Source: Burkholderiales bacterium
GTDB lineage: Bacteria; Pseudomonadota; Gammaproteobacteria; Burkholderiales; WYBJ01
Assembly (NCBI GenBank): GCA_020848435.1
Contig: JADLAC010000078.1
Span: forward strand, 1 to 64,000
Direction of reading: 5' to 3'
DNA: 64,000 nucleotides
Both the position numbers and the translations under genes were made by a program. Shown here piece after piece: positions 16,760 through 25,030 of this stretch. The notes below the pieces were generated by a model. The model was not told the DNA's origin, ran no database searches, and saw only the letters and a program-made list of their open reading frames with translations. The stretch's first letter is position 1. Each line of letters starts with the position of its first letter.

Positions 16760-19220
16760 GCTGCGCGTCGTCGAAATCGGCGTGCTCCCGGCGGGCGCCT
16801 ACTGCGCGCGCCTCTTCGCCGACTTCGGCGCCGACGTCGTCAAGATCGAGCCGCAGCTCGGCGACCCCGGCCGCCGCGCCGAGCCGGCGCTGGCGGTGGC
16901 CGCCGATCGTAGCGAGAACGCTTATTTCGGCTTTCTCAATGCGCGCAAGCGCAGCGTGCAGATCGATCCGCGTTCGCCCGCGCCGCTGCACGCACTGCTG
17001 GCCGAGGCCGATGTGCTGATCGATTCCCTGGACGGCGCGAATCGCACCGCCTACGCGCTCGATCACGCCGCATTACGCCGCGCCAATCCCGACCTGGTGA
17101 TCGCATCGGTGAGCTGGTTCGGCGAGAGCGGGCCGTACCGCGACTATGCAGGCACCGACTCGGTATGCCGCGCGCTCGCGGGGCTGGTGCATGCGATCGG
17201 ACCGCAAGCGGGACCGCCGCTGCCTGTGCCGGATTACCAGGCGGGGATCGTCGGCGGCCTGAGCGCATTCATCCCGCTCATGGCGGCGCTCAACGCGCGC
17301 CGGCGCGGCCGGCGCTTCGAGGTGAGCGTGCACGAAGCGAGCCTCGCGATTGCCGATTACAACGTCGCGCTTGCGTGGGGCACGGGCGAGCGCGACAAGC
17401 GCTGGGGCGTGAACCGCTTCGTGCCGAATTTCCCCATGGGGATCTATCCCTGCAAGCAAGGCTGGCTCGGGGTCACGGTGGTCACGCCGGTGCAGTGGAA
17501 GGCCTTCTGCGAGCTGCTCGACATGCCCGAGGTCGGCGCCGAGCCGAAGTACGCCGTGAATCGCGATCGGCTGCGCGATGCGGACAGGCTCGAGGCCCGC
17601 TTCACACCGAAGCTCAAGCAGAAGACCGCGCAGGAATGGTTCCGCCTCGCGCTGGAGCTGCGGCTTCCGTTCGTCGTGGTCCCCGACATGGCGGGCCTGC
17701 TCGCGCAGCCTGAGCATCGACGTCGGGGCGCGTTCGAACCGATCGTCCACGGCACGCGCAGCTACGAGGCGCCCGCGTCGCCGCTTCGCCTCGAACGCAC
17801 GCCGCCGCGTCGCGGCGGCGAGGTCCCCGCGCTCGGCGAGCACGCGGCGCAATGGTTGCGCAGAGAGCGCGCGCCGAGCATCGACGGCGCCGGCACGCCC
17901 GGCGCGCGCCCCTTGGACGGTGTGCGCGTCGTCGATGTTTCCATGGGTTGGGCGGGACCGATGGCGACTCGCCACTTGGCCGACCTGGGCGCCGACGTGA
18001 TCAAGATCGAGGCCTGCCAGTATCCGGATTGGTGGCGCGGGGTGGATAATCGCCCGCTCGTGTTCGAACAGATGCTGTACGAGAAGAGCCCGTACTTTAC
18101 CGTCATGAACCGCAACAAGCGCGGGCTCACGCTCGATCTGACGACCGAAGATGGCGTGCGCCTGGTGAAGCGCCTGGTCGAAGGCGCCGACATCGTGGTC
18201 GAAAACTACTCGGCCGGCGTCCTGCCCAAGCTCGGGCTCGATTACGAAGCTCTGCGCGCCATCAACGAGCGCATCGTGATGGTCTCCATGCCGGCATTCG
18301 CCGCCGATGGCGCATGGCGCGAATGCCGCGCCTATGGCTCGACGCTGGAGCAGGCATCCGGATTGCCGAGCGTGTCCGGCGCCGAGGGCGGCCCACCGGC
18401 GATGAATCACATCGCCTATGGCGATCCGATCGGCGGCTTGAATGCCGCTTGCGCCGTCTTGATCGCGCTTTACCATCGTCGCGCGAGGGGCCAAGGCCAG
18501 CACATCGATCTGTCCCAGGTCGAGTGCATGTTGCCGATGGTCGCTGCCTGGCTGGTGGAACAGTCCGCGACCGGCACGCTCGCACCGCGGCTCGGCGCTC
18601 GTCATCCTGGCCACGTACCCCACGGCTCGTTTCGCTGTCGCGGCGACGATGCCTGGGTGCTGGTGGCCGTGACCGACGCGCGCCAGTGGCGGGCGTTGTG
18701 CCAGACGATCGGCCGGCACGACTGGGCGCTCGACGATGCGCTCATGACCGCGGCCGGCCGGCGCGCGCGCGAGGATGAGATCGAACAGGCCATCACGCAG
18801 TGGACCCGCGTGCGCAGCGCCGACGAGGCGATGCGCATGCTGCAACGCGCCGGCGTTGCGGCCGGTGCCGTGCGCGTGCCCTTCGATCTGCCGCGTGACC
18901 CGCACTTGACGGCGCGCGGCTACTGGTCGTGGATCGAGCATCCCTACATCGGCCGCCACCCCCAGCCCGGGCCGGCCTATCGCGACAGCGACCAGCCACA
19001 GCCGGTGCCGCGGCACGCGCCGACGCTCGGTGAGCACAATCGCCAGGTGCTCTCGGACGTATTGGGCTTGGCGCAGACCGAGATCGAGCGGCTCGCGGCG
19101 AGCGGCGTCATCGGCACCAAGGCATCGCCCCCGAGCATGCGCAAAGCGCGCGCCGCGATCGGAGTCCATACCAGCGCGCTACACGGCGCGCCGCGCAATA
19201 GCCGGGAGAGCGCACCATGA
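16746..19220 (+). CDS. Tandem two-domain CaiB/BaiF family III CoA-transferase
   Basis: The 824-residue protein carries two complete family III CoA-transferase domains, roughly 1-380 and 405-800. Each begins with the characteristic LRVVEIG/VRVVDVS and ADFGADVVKIE/ADLGADVIKIE segments. Each keeps a candidate catalytic Asp (PDYQAG in the first, YGDPIGG in the second). ATG 16746 overlaps the LLM gene by 14 bases. Family members usually have one domain of about 400 residues and dimerise as interlocked rings, so a fused pair could act as a one-chain dimer. It probably activates a carboxylic acid as a CoA ester for this pathway. Confidence 0.88.
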   Translation: MPLAELRVVEIGVLPAGAYCARLFADFGADVVKIEPQLGDPGRRAEPALAVAADRSENAYFGFLNARKRSVQIDPRSPAPLHALLAEADVLIDSLDGANRTAYALDHAALRRANPDLVIASVSWFGESGPYRDYAGTDSVCRALAGLVHAIGPQAGPPLPVPDYQAGIVGGLSAFIPLMAALNARRRGRRFEVSVHEASLAIADYNVALAWGTGERDKRWGVNRFVPNFPMGIYPCKQGWLGVTVVTPVQWKAFCELLDMPEVGAEPKYAVNRDRLRDADRLEARFTPKLKQKTAQEWFRLALELRLPFVVVPDMAGLLAQPEHRRRGAFEPIVHGTRSYEAPASPLRLERTPPRRGGEVPALGEHAAQWLRRERAPSIDGAGTPGARPLDGVRVVDVSMGWAGPMATRHLADLGADVIKIEACQYPDWWRGVDNRPLVFEQMLYEKSPYFTVMNRNKRGLTLDLTTEDGVRLVKRLVEGADIVVENYSAGVLPKLGLDYEALRAINERIVMVSMPAFAADGAWRECRAYGSTLEQASGLPSVSGAEGGPPAMNHIAYGDPIGGLNAACAVLIALYHRRARGQGQHIDLSQVECMLPMVAAWLVEQSATGTLAPRLGARHPGHVPHGSFRCRGDDAWVLVAVTDARQWRALCQTIGRHDWALDDALMTAAGRRAREDEIEQAITQWTRVRSADEAMRMLQRAGVAAGAVRVPFDLPRDPHLTARGYWSWIEHPYIGRHPQPGPAYRDSDQPQPVPRHAPTLGEHNRQVLSDVLGLAQTEIERLAASGVIGTKASPPSMRKARAAIGVHTSALHGAPRNSRESAP

Positions 19221-19903
19221 GCGAAAACCTGCCTCGTATCGCAGTCCTCGGCGGCACCGGCAAGGAAGGCCGTGCGCTCGCGGCTCGCTGGCTCGCCGCG
19301 GGCTATCGCATCGTCATCGGCTCGCGCGATGCGGCCCGAGCGGCCGCGGCCGCAACCGAGCTCGATGCGCACGGCGGGCGCGGCCTGGTATCCGGCGCTG
19401 ACCTCGCGACCGCGGCGCAAGCCGGCGATATCGTCGTGCTCGCGGTGCCGTTCGCCGCCCAGCTCGCGACGCTCGAGCAAGTGAAGAGCGCCCTTGACGG
19501 CAAGATTCTCATCGACGTGACCGTTCCCCTGATGCCGCCGAAGGTGAGCCGGGTGCAGTTACCCGCAGGCGGCTCGGCGGTCGTGCGAGCGCAAGCGCTG
19601 CTCGGCGCCGCGGTGAAAGTGGTCTCGGCATTCCAGAACGTGTCCTTCGAGGCCTTGCAGCACATCGGCGAGCCGGTCGATTGCGACGTGCTGGTGTGCG
19701 GGGACGACGCCGGCGCGCGCGAGACCGTGGTCGGCCTGGCGCGCGCCGCCGGCATGCGCGCCTGGCACGCCGGCCCGCTGGTCAACTCGGCCGCCGCGGA
19801 AGCGTTGACCTCGGTGCTCATTTTCATGAACCTGCGCTACAAGGTCCCGCACGCCGGCATCCGCATCACCGGGGCCGACGGTCGGGTCGGACCGAGGCAA
19901 TGA
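19217..19903 (+). CDS. npdG: NADPH-dependent F420 reductase (F420H2:NADP+ oxidoreductase)
   Basis: The 228-residue protein has an N-terminal Rossmann motif (AVLGGTGKEGRALAARW) followed by GSRDAARA, which reads the NADP phosphate. It also has VVSAFQNVSFEAL and CGDDAGARE, marks of the NpdG/FNO family. It transfers hydride between NADPH and F420. ATG 19217 overlaps the CoA-transferase stop (ATGA). The last six residues and the stop codon lie inside the left arm of a 124-bp inverted repeat, so the original C terminus was replaced by the repeat. Confidence 0.85.
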   Translation: MSENLPRIAVLGGTGKEGRALAARWLAAGYRIVIGSRDAARAAAAATELDAHGGRGLVSGADLATAAQAGDIVVLAVPFAAQLATLEQVKSALDGKILIDVTVPLMPPKVSRVQLPAGGSAVVRAQALLGAAVKVVSAFQNVSFEALQHIGEPVDCDVLVCGDDAGARETVVGLARAAGMRAWHAGPLVNSAAAEALTSVLIFMNLRYKVPHAGIRITGADGRVGPRQ

Positions 19904-20008
19904 ATTGTTCGAGAAGGGAAACGGCCCTTGGCACACGCCCTTTCTTGCTCTTAGCGGTGCATTTTCAAGCCGAATTCGAGCGGTGTAGGCGGCTGACAAG
20001 TCGGAGGT
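19885..20008 (+). repeat. 124-bp inverted repeat, left arm
   Basis: This arm matches the reverse complement of 21334-21457 at 123 of 124 positions by direct base comparison; the single difference is in TTAGCGG against TTAACGG. It begins inside the 3' end of npdG. Confidence 0.95.
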
Positions 20009-20213
20009 CGGGTCCGTGACAAGTCGGACGTTGGGTGACAAGTCGGAGGTCGGGTCGGAGGTCGGGTCCGACCCAGGCAACGAAAGGGCGCTTGGCACGC
20101 GCCCTTTCTGGGCTTAGCGGTGCATTTTCAGGCCGAATTTGCGGGAGCGACGACGAGGCTCTTGCCGATGCACGGCTGGCGCCACCGGTAGCACAATCGA
20201 GGAGGACCTTGTA
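19904..20213. repeat. Repeat-rich intergenic region before tctC
   Basis: After the left arm comes a cluster of three copies of a TGACAAGTCGGAxGTxGGGT unit (about 19994, 20017 and 20037) plus an extra GGAGGTCGGGTC. A diverged second copy of the arm follows (about 20068-20140), sharing TTGGCAC-CGCCCTTTCT and CTTAGCGGTGCATTTTCA. No protein gene is seen. Confidence 0.8.
20084..20108 (+). terminator. Perfect hairpin, possible terminator
   Basis: AAAGGGCGC and GCGCCCTTT form a nine-base-pair stem around the loop TTGGCAC. The stem ends in TTT, followed by CT, so it could stop transcripts from the npdG operon, although no long T run follows. It belongs to the repeated module. Confidence 0.4.
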
Positions 20214-21209
20214 ATGAACACAACGACCAAGCGGATCGCGACCGCCGGCTACGGCGTGCTTGCCGGCATCGTGATGGCGCTCTCGCTGCCGGTATATGGC
20301 GCGGCGGCGGACGCCCGCGCCAAGCCGCTTACCATCATCGTGCCGTTTCCGCCCGGGGGCAGCACCGATATCCAGGCCCGGCTGGTGGCGAAGGGCCTGG
20401 GCGAGCGTCAAGGCCGAGCCGTCATCGTCGACAATCGTCCCGGCGCGGGCGGCAGCATCGGCGCCAAGGTCGCGGCGAGCGCGGCCCCCGACGGTAATAC
20501 GGTCCTCTTCGCCAGTACGTCCTCGCTCGTGAGCGAGCCGGTGTTGCGGGCGAAGGACAATATCGACGTGCTGCGCGACTTCGCTCCGGTTACGCAGCTC
20601 ACCGACATGCCGTTCCTGTTCGTGGTCGCGGCATCGTCGCGCTTCAAGAGCTTGTCGGAGTTCGTCACGCAGGTGCGCGGGCGTCCCGGCGATGCGACCT
20701 ATGCGTCCTGGGGCAAGGGCAGCGTCGGCCACATCATCGGCGAGATGTTCAAGCTCGCCACCAAGACCGAGGGCCTGCACGTGCCGTACAAGGGCGAGGC
20801 GCAGGGGATCACGGACGTGGTCGGCGGCCAGGTTCTGATGATGTTCGTCACTGCCGTGAATACGCCGCACGTCCAGGCAGGCCGGTTGCGCGCATTGGCA
20901 GTGACCGGCGAAAAACGCATGCACGTGCTGCCCAACGTGCCGACGTTTATCGAGCTGGGCTACAAGGGCATCGATCTGCCCATGTGGTTCGGCCTCGTGA
21001 TCCCCGCGAAGACTCCTGCCGAGGTGATTCCCCGCTTGCACGCGGATGTGACCCAGGTGCTGGCGATGCCCGAGTTCACGCGCGCGGTGGCCCCCATGGG
21101 CGTAAGCGTCGTCGGCAATTCGCCGGCGGAGTTCGGCCAGCGCATACGCACCGATGCCGCCCTGGTGGCGAATCTCGCCAAGGTCGCGAACCTGAAGCTG
21201 GACGATTGA
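20214..21209 (+). CDS. Bug/TctC-type periplasmic solute-binding protein inside inverted repeats
   Basis: This 331-residue receptor has a signal peptide (about residues 1-33) and the family motifs KPLTIIVPFPPGGSTDI, VIVDNRPGAGGSIGAK, PDGNTVLF and HVPYKGEAQG. GAGGAGG precedes ATG 20214. It is the only gene within the 124-bp inverted repeats. Its sequence shows no decay, so it is probably functional. It lies between the F420 operon and the GntR gene. Confidence 0.88.
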   Translation: MNTTTKRIATAGYGVLAGIVMALSLPVYGAAADARAKPLTIIVPFPPGGSTDIQARLVAKGLGERQGRAVIVDNRPGAGGSIGAKVAASAAPDGNTVLFASTSSLVSEPVLRAKDNIDVLRDFAPVTQLTDMPFLFVVAASSRFKSLSEFVTQVRGRPGDATYASWGKGSVGHIIGEMFKLATKTEGLHVPYKGEAQGITDVVGGQVLMMFVTAVNTPHVQAGRLRALAVTGEKRMHVLPNVPTFIELGYKGIDLPMWFGLVIPAKTPAEVIPRLHADVTQVLAMPEFTRAVAPMGVSVVGNSPAEFGQRIRTDAALVANLAKVANLKLDD

Positions 21210-21249
21210 CGCCGCGGGCGCAAAGCCGCCCGATCAAGTAGCATCGGGA

Positions 21250-21299
21250 CGCAGGCAGGCGCTCGGTTCGGGTCGGCGCAACGCATGGCGGCGTGGCTT
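21250..21299 (+). repeat. 50-bp direct repeat, copy 1
   Basis: It starts CGCAGGCAGGCGCTCGG and matches 21469-21518 at 49 of 50 positions. The two copies flank the right inverted-repeat arm. Confidence 0.9.
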
Positions 21300-21333
21300 C
21301 GAGCATTGCCTGGGTCGGACCCGACCCTCCCCC

Positions 21334-21457
21334 ACCTCCGACTTGTCAGCCGCCTACACCGCTCGAATTCGGCTTGAAAATGCACCGTTAAGAGCAAGAA
21401 AGGGCGTGTGCCAAGGGCCGTTTCCCTTCTCGAACAATTCATTGCCTCGGTCCGACC
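21334..21457 (-). repeat. 124-bp inverted repeat, right arm
   Basis: This is the reverse-complement partner of 19885-20008 (123 of 124 identical). It lies between the two copies of the 50-bp direct repeat. Confidence 0.95.
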
Positions 21458-21468
21458 ACAAAGCCGCC

Positions 21469-21518
21469 CGCAGGCAGGCGCTCGGTTCGGGTCGGCGCAA
21501 CGCATGGCGGCATGGCTT
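21469..21518 (+). repeat. 50-bp direct repeat, copy 2
   Basis: This is the second copy of the repeat at 21250-21299, with one difference (GGCATGG against GGCGTGG). The motif AAAGCCGCCCG also precedes both copies, at different distances. Confidence 0.9.
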
Positions 21519-21546
21519 GGAGCCAAGGCGCACGGCGCCTCGATGC

Positions 21547-22281
21547 TCAGCCGCTCAGCACCGCCATGCGCACCCGTTGCGCGGCTTGCATATGCGCCTG
21601 CGCGGCCTGCTGCGCACGCTCAGGGTCGCGCTCGCCGATGGCCTCCACGATGGCGCGGTGTTCGTCGCACACCGCCGCGCGCCGGCTCGCGGACGCGAAT
21701 GCCGTGCGGCTGAGAAGCGCCAGAGGATTGCTCAGCACGTTGGAGACCTTCAGCAGGTAGCGGTTGTGCGAGCACTGGTAGATTGCCAGGTGCAGGCGCC
21801 GATTGTGCTCCGCCATGGTCTCGACCGTGGCCGCGGCAGCCTGCTCGCGCGCGATCATGTCGTTTAGCATCTCGATCTCGATCTCGGTGGCATTGCGCGC
21901 CGCCATGGCGGCGGCCGCGCCCTCGAGCACGTAGCGCATCGAATACAGCTCCATGATCATCTGGTAGTCGAGCTGCGCGACCGTCATGCCGCGGTGCGAT
22001 TCGTGCACCAGCAGGCCCTCGTCCTCCAGTCGCCGCAGCGCTTCCCGAACCGGGGTGCGACTGATGCTGAAGCGCTGGGCGATGGCGTCTTCCAGCAGCC
22101 GATCTCCGGGTGCGAACTCGCCCCCCTGGATCGCCTGGCGCAGCCGTTCGTAGGCGCTGATGCCCAGAGAATGCGCGGGCCGTCTCGCGTTCGCGGCGGG
22201 CTTTGCCGCAGCAGCCGAGCCGCGCGCGTCACGGCCGCGCCTGCGCGCCTGCGCGCTGCGTTGCGGCGTCTTTGCGGACAT
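21547..22281 (-). CDS. GntR-family transcriptional regulator with FCD domain
   Basis: The 244-residue protein has a basic, alanine-rich N-terminal tail. A winged helix follows (AYERLRQAIQGGEFAPGDRLLEDAIAQRFSISRTPVREALRRLEDEGLL), then an FCD ligand domain with likely metal-binding His residues (EHNRRLHLAIYQCSHN, DEHRAIVEAI). It lies 29 bases after ubiD on the same strand. The twin GTATAC sites before ubiD and before the F420 operon are its likely targets. FCD regulators usually sense a small carboxylate, here perhaps the pathway substrate. Confidence 0.9.
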   Translation of the reverse strand: MSAKTPQRSAQARRRGRDARGSAAAAKPAANARRPAHSLGISAYERLRQAIQGGEFAPGDRLLEDAIAQRFSISRTPVREALRRLEDEGLLVHESHRGMTVAQLDYQMIMELYSMRYVLEGAAAAMAARNATEIEIEMLNDMIAREQAAAATVETMAEHNRRLHLAIYQCSHNRYLLKVSNVLSNPLALLSRTAFASASRRAAVCDEHRAIVEAIGERDPERAQQAAQAHMQAAQRVRMAVLSG

Positions 22282-22310
22282 CGGGCGCTCGGCGCCGCTG
22301 GTACCCGCGC

Positions 22311-23798
22311 TCAGCCCAGCAGGTGACCCCATTTCTCGAGGGTCGCGGCGCGCAGCTCGGGGCTCGCTTCGACCACGCGTGGAAACTCGTCGCGCCATTC
22401 GTACGGACGGCAGGCAACGATGAGCGCGCGCGAATTGTGCAGCTCGGGCCCACCGCGGGTGAGCGGATCGAGCGGGCTGGTCCACATGCGGCGCAGGATC
22501 TCGATGTGGCTCGCTGGATCGCAGCGCGTGTTCATCGCCCACAACACGTCGAACAGGTTGGTGGGATCGATGTCCTCGTCGACCACGACCACGAAGCGGT
22601 TCGCGAAATTGCCCGCGTGCGCGCCGGCGACGAGCAGCGCCGCCTGGTTGGCGTGGCCGTGATAGAGCTGCTTGATCGAAACGACGTTGAACAGCCGCCC
22701 CACCCCGGCTTCGTGGCACCAGACGCCTTGCACGCCGGGCAATCCCGCGCGCTCAGCCTGGTCCCAGATCATGGCCGATTTCATGATGCACTTGCTGAAC
22801 GAATCATCGAACGGCGGGCGCGTCGGCGCGCCCACGGTAAGGATGGGCGAGTTGCGGTAGTAGACGCGCTGCACCCGCACCGCCGGATCGTCCTTGCGCG
22901 CGCCGGCATAGTAGCCGGTCCATTCGCCGAATGGACCCTCGGGGCGCAGCATGTCGGGCATGCATTCGCCCTCCAACACGATCTCGGCGTGCGCGGGCAC
23001 CGGCAGGCCGTGCAGCTCGCTCTTCAGCGTTTCGAACGCAATGCCGCGATGGCCGCCGGCATAGGCGAACTCGGATACGCCGTAGGCCACTTCGTTTCCC
23101 GCCGCCAGGTAGAGCAGCGGATCCTGGCCGCACACGATCACGACCGGACACGGTTTGCCCTGCTTGAAGTACTTGTCGCGGATCGCGGCGCCGTGCTTGC
23201 CCGGCGTGATGCGTAGACCGACCGTATTGCGGTCGTGCCCCTGCACCCGGTAGCAGCCGACGTTGACCCATTCGCTGTCGGGGTCGCGCATGACGACCAT
23301 GCAGCAGGTGCCGATGTAGCGCCCGCCGTCACCCTCGTGCAGGAACGGGGCCGGAAACTTGAAGACGTCGACCGCGTCGTCGCGATCGATGTTCTCCAGC
23401 ACGGGACCTCGATCGACGTACACATTGTCGGTAAGCCGGTGCAGCTTCATCCTGTCGCGGTAGGAACGCACCACGTCCAAGGGTTGCTTGGACAGCGGCA
23501 ATCCGAGCGTGAGCGCCAAGCGCTGCGGCGAGTTCGTGACCCCGGTCAAAATGCGGAAGTCCGCCGGGTAGCCGGGAATGTTCTCGAACAGGATCGCGGG
23601 CGAGGTACCTGGACGGGCGCGGTAGATCATTTCCGCCACCGCGCCGATCTCCAGATGCCAATGCGCGCCCGAGACGCGCAGCAATTCGCCGATGCTCTCG
23701 ACGCGCGCGATCCACTCGCGCAGATCGGCATGGGGTTGGGCGAATTCGCCGCGGCGGACCGGATTGGGAGCGAGCTGCGCGTGCGTGCCGATGTCCAT
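22311..23798 (-). CDS. UbiD-family prenyl-FMN-dependent decarboxylase
   Basis: The 495-residue length and sequence fit UbiD-type reversible decarboxylases of aromatic or unsaturated acids. The segment RPEGPFGEWTGYY carries conserved Glu and Arg residues around the active site, and VVVVDEDIDPTNLFDVLWAM is a typical C-terminal region. No UbiX gene for prenyl-FMN synthesis is present in the window. AGGAAAG lies upstream of ATG 23798. It is followed by the GntR gene and is divergent from a TctC receptor, with an operator between. Confidence 0.88.
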   Translation of the reverse strand: MDIGTHAQLAPNPVRRGEFAQPHADLREWIARVESIGELLRVSGAHWHLEIGAVAEMIYRARPGTSPAILFENIPGYPADFRILTGVTNSPQRLALTLGLPLSKQPLDVVRSYRDRMKLHRLTDNVYVDRGPVLENIDRDDAVDVFKFPAPFLHEGDGGRYIGTCCMVVMRDPDSEWVNVGCYRVQGHDRNTVGLRITPGKHGAAIRDKYFKQGKPCPVVIVCGQDPLLYLAAGNEVAYGVSEFAYAGGHRGIAFETLKSELHGLPVPAHAEIVLEGECMPDMLRPEGPFGEWTGYYAGARKDDPAVRVQRVYYRNSPILTVGAPTRPPFDDSFSKCIMKSAMIWDQAERAGLPGVQGVWCHEAGVGRLFNVVSIKQLYHGHANQAALLVAGAHAGNFANRFVVVVDEDIDPTNLFDVLWAMNTRCDPASHIEILRRMWTSPLDPLTRGGPELHNSRALIVACRPYEWRDEFPRVVEASPELRAATLEKWGHLLG

Positions 23799-23833
23799 GG
23801 CGAGTCTTTCCTGGAGTCACCCGTTCGGGTATC

Positions 23834-23849
23834 GTATACAACGGTATAC
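23834..23849. promoter_or_regulatory. Twin GTATAC operator between ubiD and tctC
   Basis: GTATAC-AACG-GTATAC has the same two palindromes and four-base spacer as 15582-15597, and the base after the second palindrome is A in both. It lies 36 bases before the ubiD start and 65 bases before the divergent tctC start, so one site could control both. It is the likely binding site of the GntR protein encoded in this cluster. Confidence 0.65.
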
Positions 23850-23913
23850 ATCAAGTCCAGCGCCGTGCCCGTTCGCCGTGGTGCTGCGACAACGGATACG
23901 AGGAGACAGGGCA

Positions 23914-24900
23914 ATGGCAGTGGGTCGGACAGCGGCCGCGCGCTCGGCTGCGGCAGGCGCGCTATTTCTACTGGGCGTGACCGGCGCCGCGCCGGCGCAG
24001 GATTACCCGGCGAAGCCCGTTCGTCTGATCAGCGCCCACGCCGCCGGCGGCGGCGCCGACCAGCTCTCGCGCCTGGTGTCCACCGGCGTCATGAAGTCGC
24101 TGCCCGTGCCCGTGGTGGTGGAAAACAAGCCGGGCGCGAGCACCATGATCGCCGCCGAGTACGTCGCCAATGCCGCGCCCGACGGTTACACCTTGCTAAT
24201 GGCGACGGTCACCACGCTGTCGATCAACCCCGCGCTGTTCCCGAAGATCCGCTATGACGCCGTCAAGGACTTCGCGCCGCTCACGGTGGTGGCATCGACG
24301 CCGTTCTTCGTCGGCACGCATCCGTCGCTGCCGGCGAAGAACTTGCGCGAGCTGATCCAGCTCGCCAAGAACAAGCCGGGGATGCTCAACGTCGGCTCCT
24401 CCGGCAACGGTACCTCGTCGCACCTCGCGGGCGAGCTGTTCAACGACATGGCCGGCGTGCGTACCACCCATGTGCCGTACAAGGCAACCGCCACCCGCGC
24501 CACCGATCTCGTCTCGGGCATCATCCAGGTCGCGTTCGCGAACGACATCCTGCCGTTCGCCCAGGCGGGGCGGGTGCGCATTCTGGCCGTTACCTCGGCG
24601 CGGCGGCTCTCGGGCTATCCGGAGATTCCGACCGTTGCCGAGGCCGGCGGCCTGCCCGGCTACGAGGCGAGCGTATGGTACGGGCTGGTCGCCCCGGCGC
24701 GCACCCCTGCGTCGATCGTCAACAAGTGGCACCAGACGGTCGGCGAAGTGCTCGCTGACGCCGAGGTCAAACGCAAGATCATGAGCATCCTCGGCGGCGA
24801 GGTCATCGGCAACTCGCCGGCAGAGTTCGCTGCCCTCATCACGTCGGATCTCGGCAAGTGGGCGCGCGTCATCAAGCGTGCCAACGTCAAGCTCGATTGA
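23914..24900 (+). CDS. Bug/TctC-type periplasmic solute-binding protein
   Basis: The 328-residue receptor has a signal peptide (cleaved near APAQ). Its motifs are YPAKPVRLISAHAAGGGAD, VVVENKPGASTMIAAE, PDGYTLLMA and HVPYKATATRA. AGGAG precedes ATG 23914. It is divergent from ubiD across the twin GTATAC operator and is probably co-regulated, so it may bind the acid that UbiD acts on or makes. That link is inference. Confidence 0.88.
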   Translation: MAVGRTAAARSAAAGALFLLGVTGAAPAQDYPAKPVRLISAHAAGGGADQLSRLVSTGVMKSLPVPVVVENKPGASTMIAAEYVANAAPDGYTLLMATVTTLSINPALFPKIRYDAVKDFAPLTVVASTPFFVGTHPSLPAKNLRELIQLAKNKPGMLNVGSSGNGTSSHLAGELFNDMAGVRTTHVPYKATATRATDLVSGIIQVAFANDILPFAQAGRVRILAVTSARRLSGYPEIPTVAEAGGLPGYEASVWYGLVAPARTPASIVNKWHQTVGEVLADAEVKRKIMSILGGEVIGNSPAEFAALITSDLGKWARVIKRANVKLD

Positions 24901-25030
24901 TTCGCAAGGCGCTGTCAGTTGCAGGCGCAAGCAGCGGCGCGCATCGTGCTCCGCCGGTCGTGATAGGCTGACAGAAGTCGCGCTGCTCTGTTCGAGCGGC
25001 GCGCCGGCCACGCGCAAGGGAGAAACCAGC

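Larger units (their letters stand above)
19885..21457. mobile_element. Repeat-bracketed unit carrying a tctC gene
   Basis: A 1.57-kb segment is bounded by 124-bp nearly identical inverted repeats and contains one solute-receptor gene but no transposase. The left arm truncates or rewrites the npdG 3' end, which indicates movement or recombination. It could be a non-autonomous element with cargo, or two independent copies of a small repeat that landed in opposite orientation. No target duplication was established. Confidence 0.4.
21210..21546. repeat. Repeat-rich intergenic region after tctC
   Basis: The order is: direct repeat copy one (21250-21299), a GGGTCGGACCCGACCC palindrome near 21312-21327, the right inverted arm (21334-21457), and direct repeat copy two (21469-21518). 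No protein gene is seen. Confidence 0.8.
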
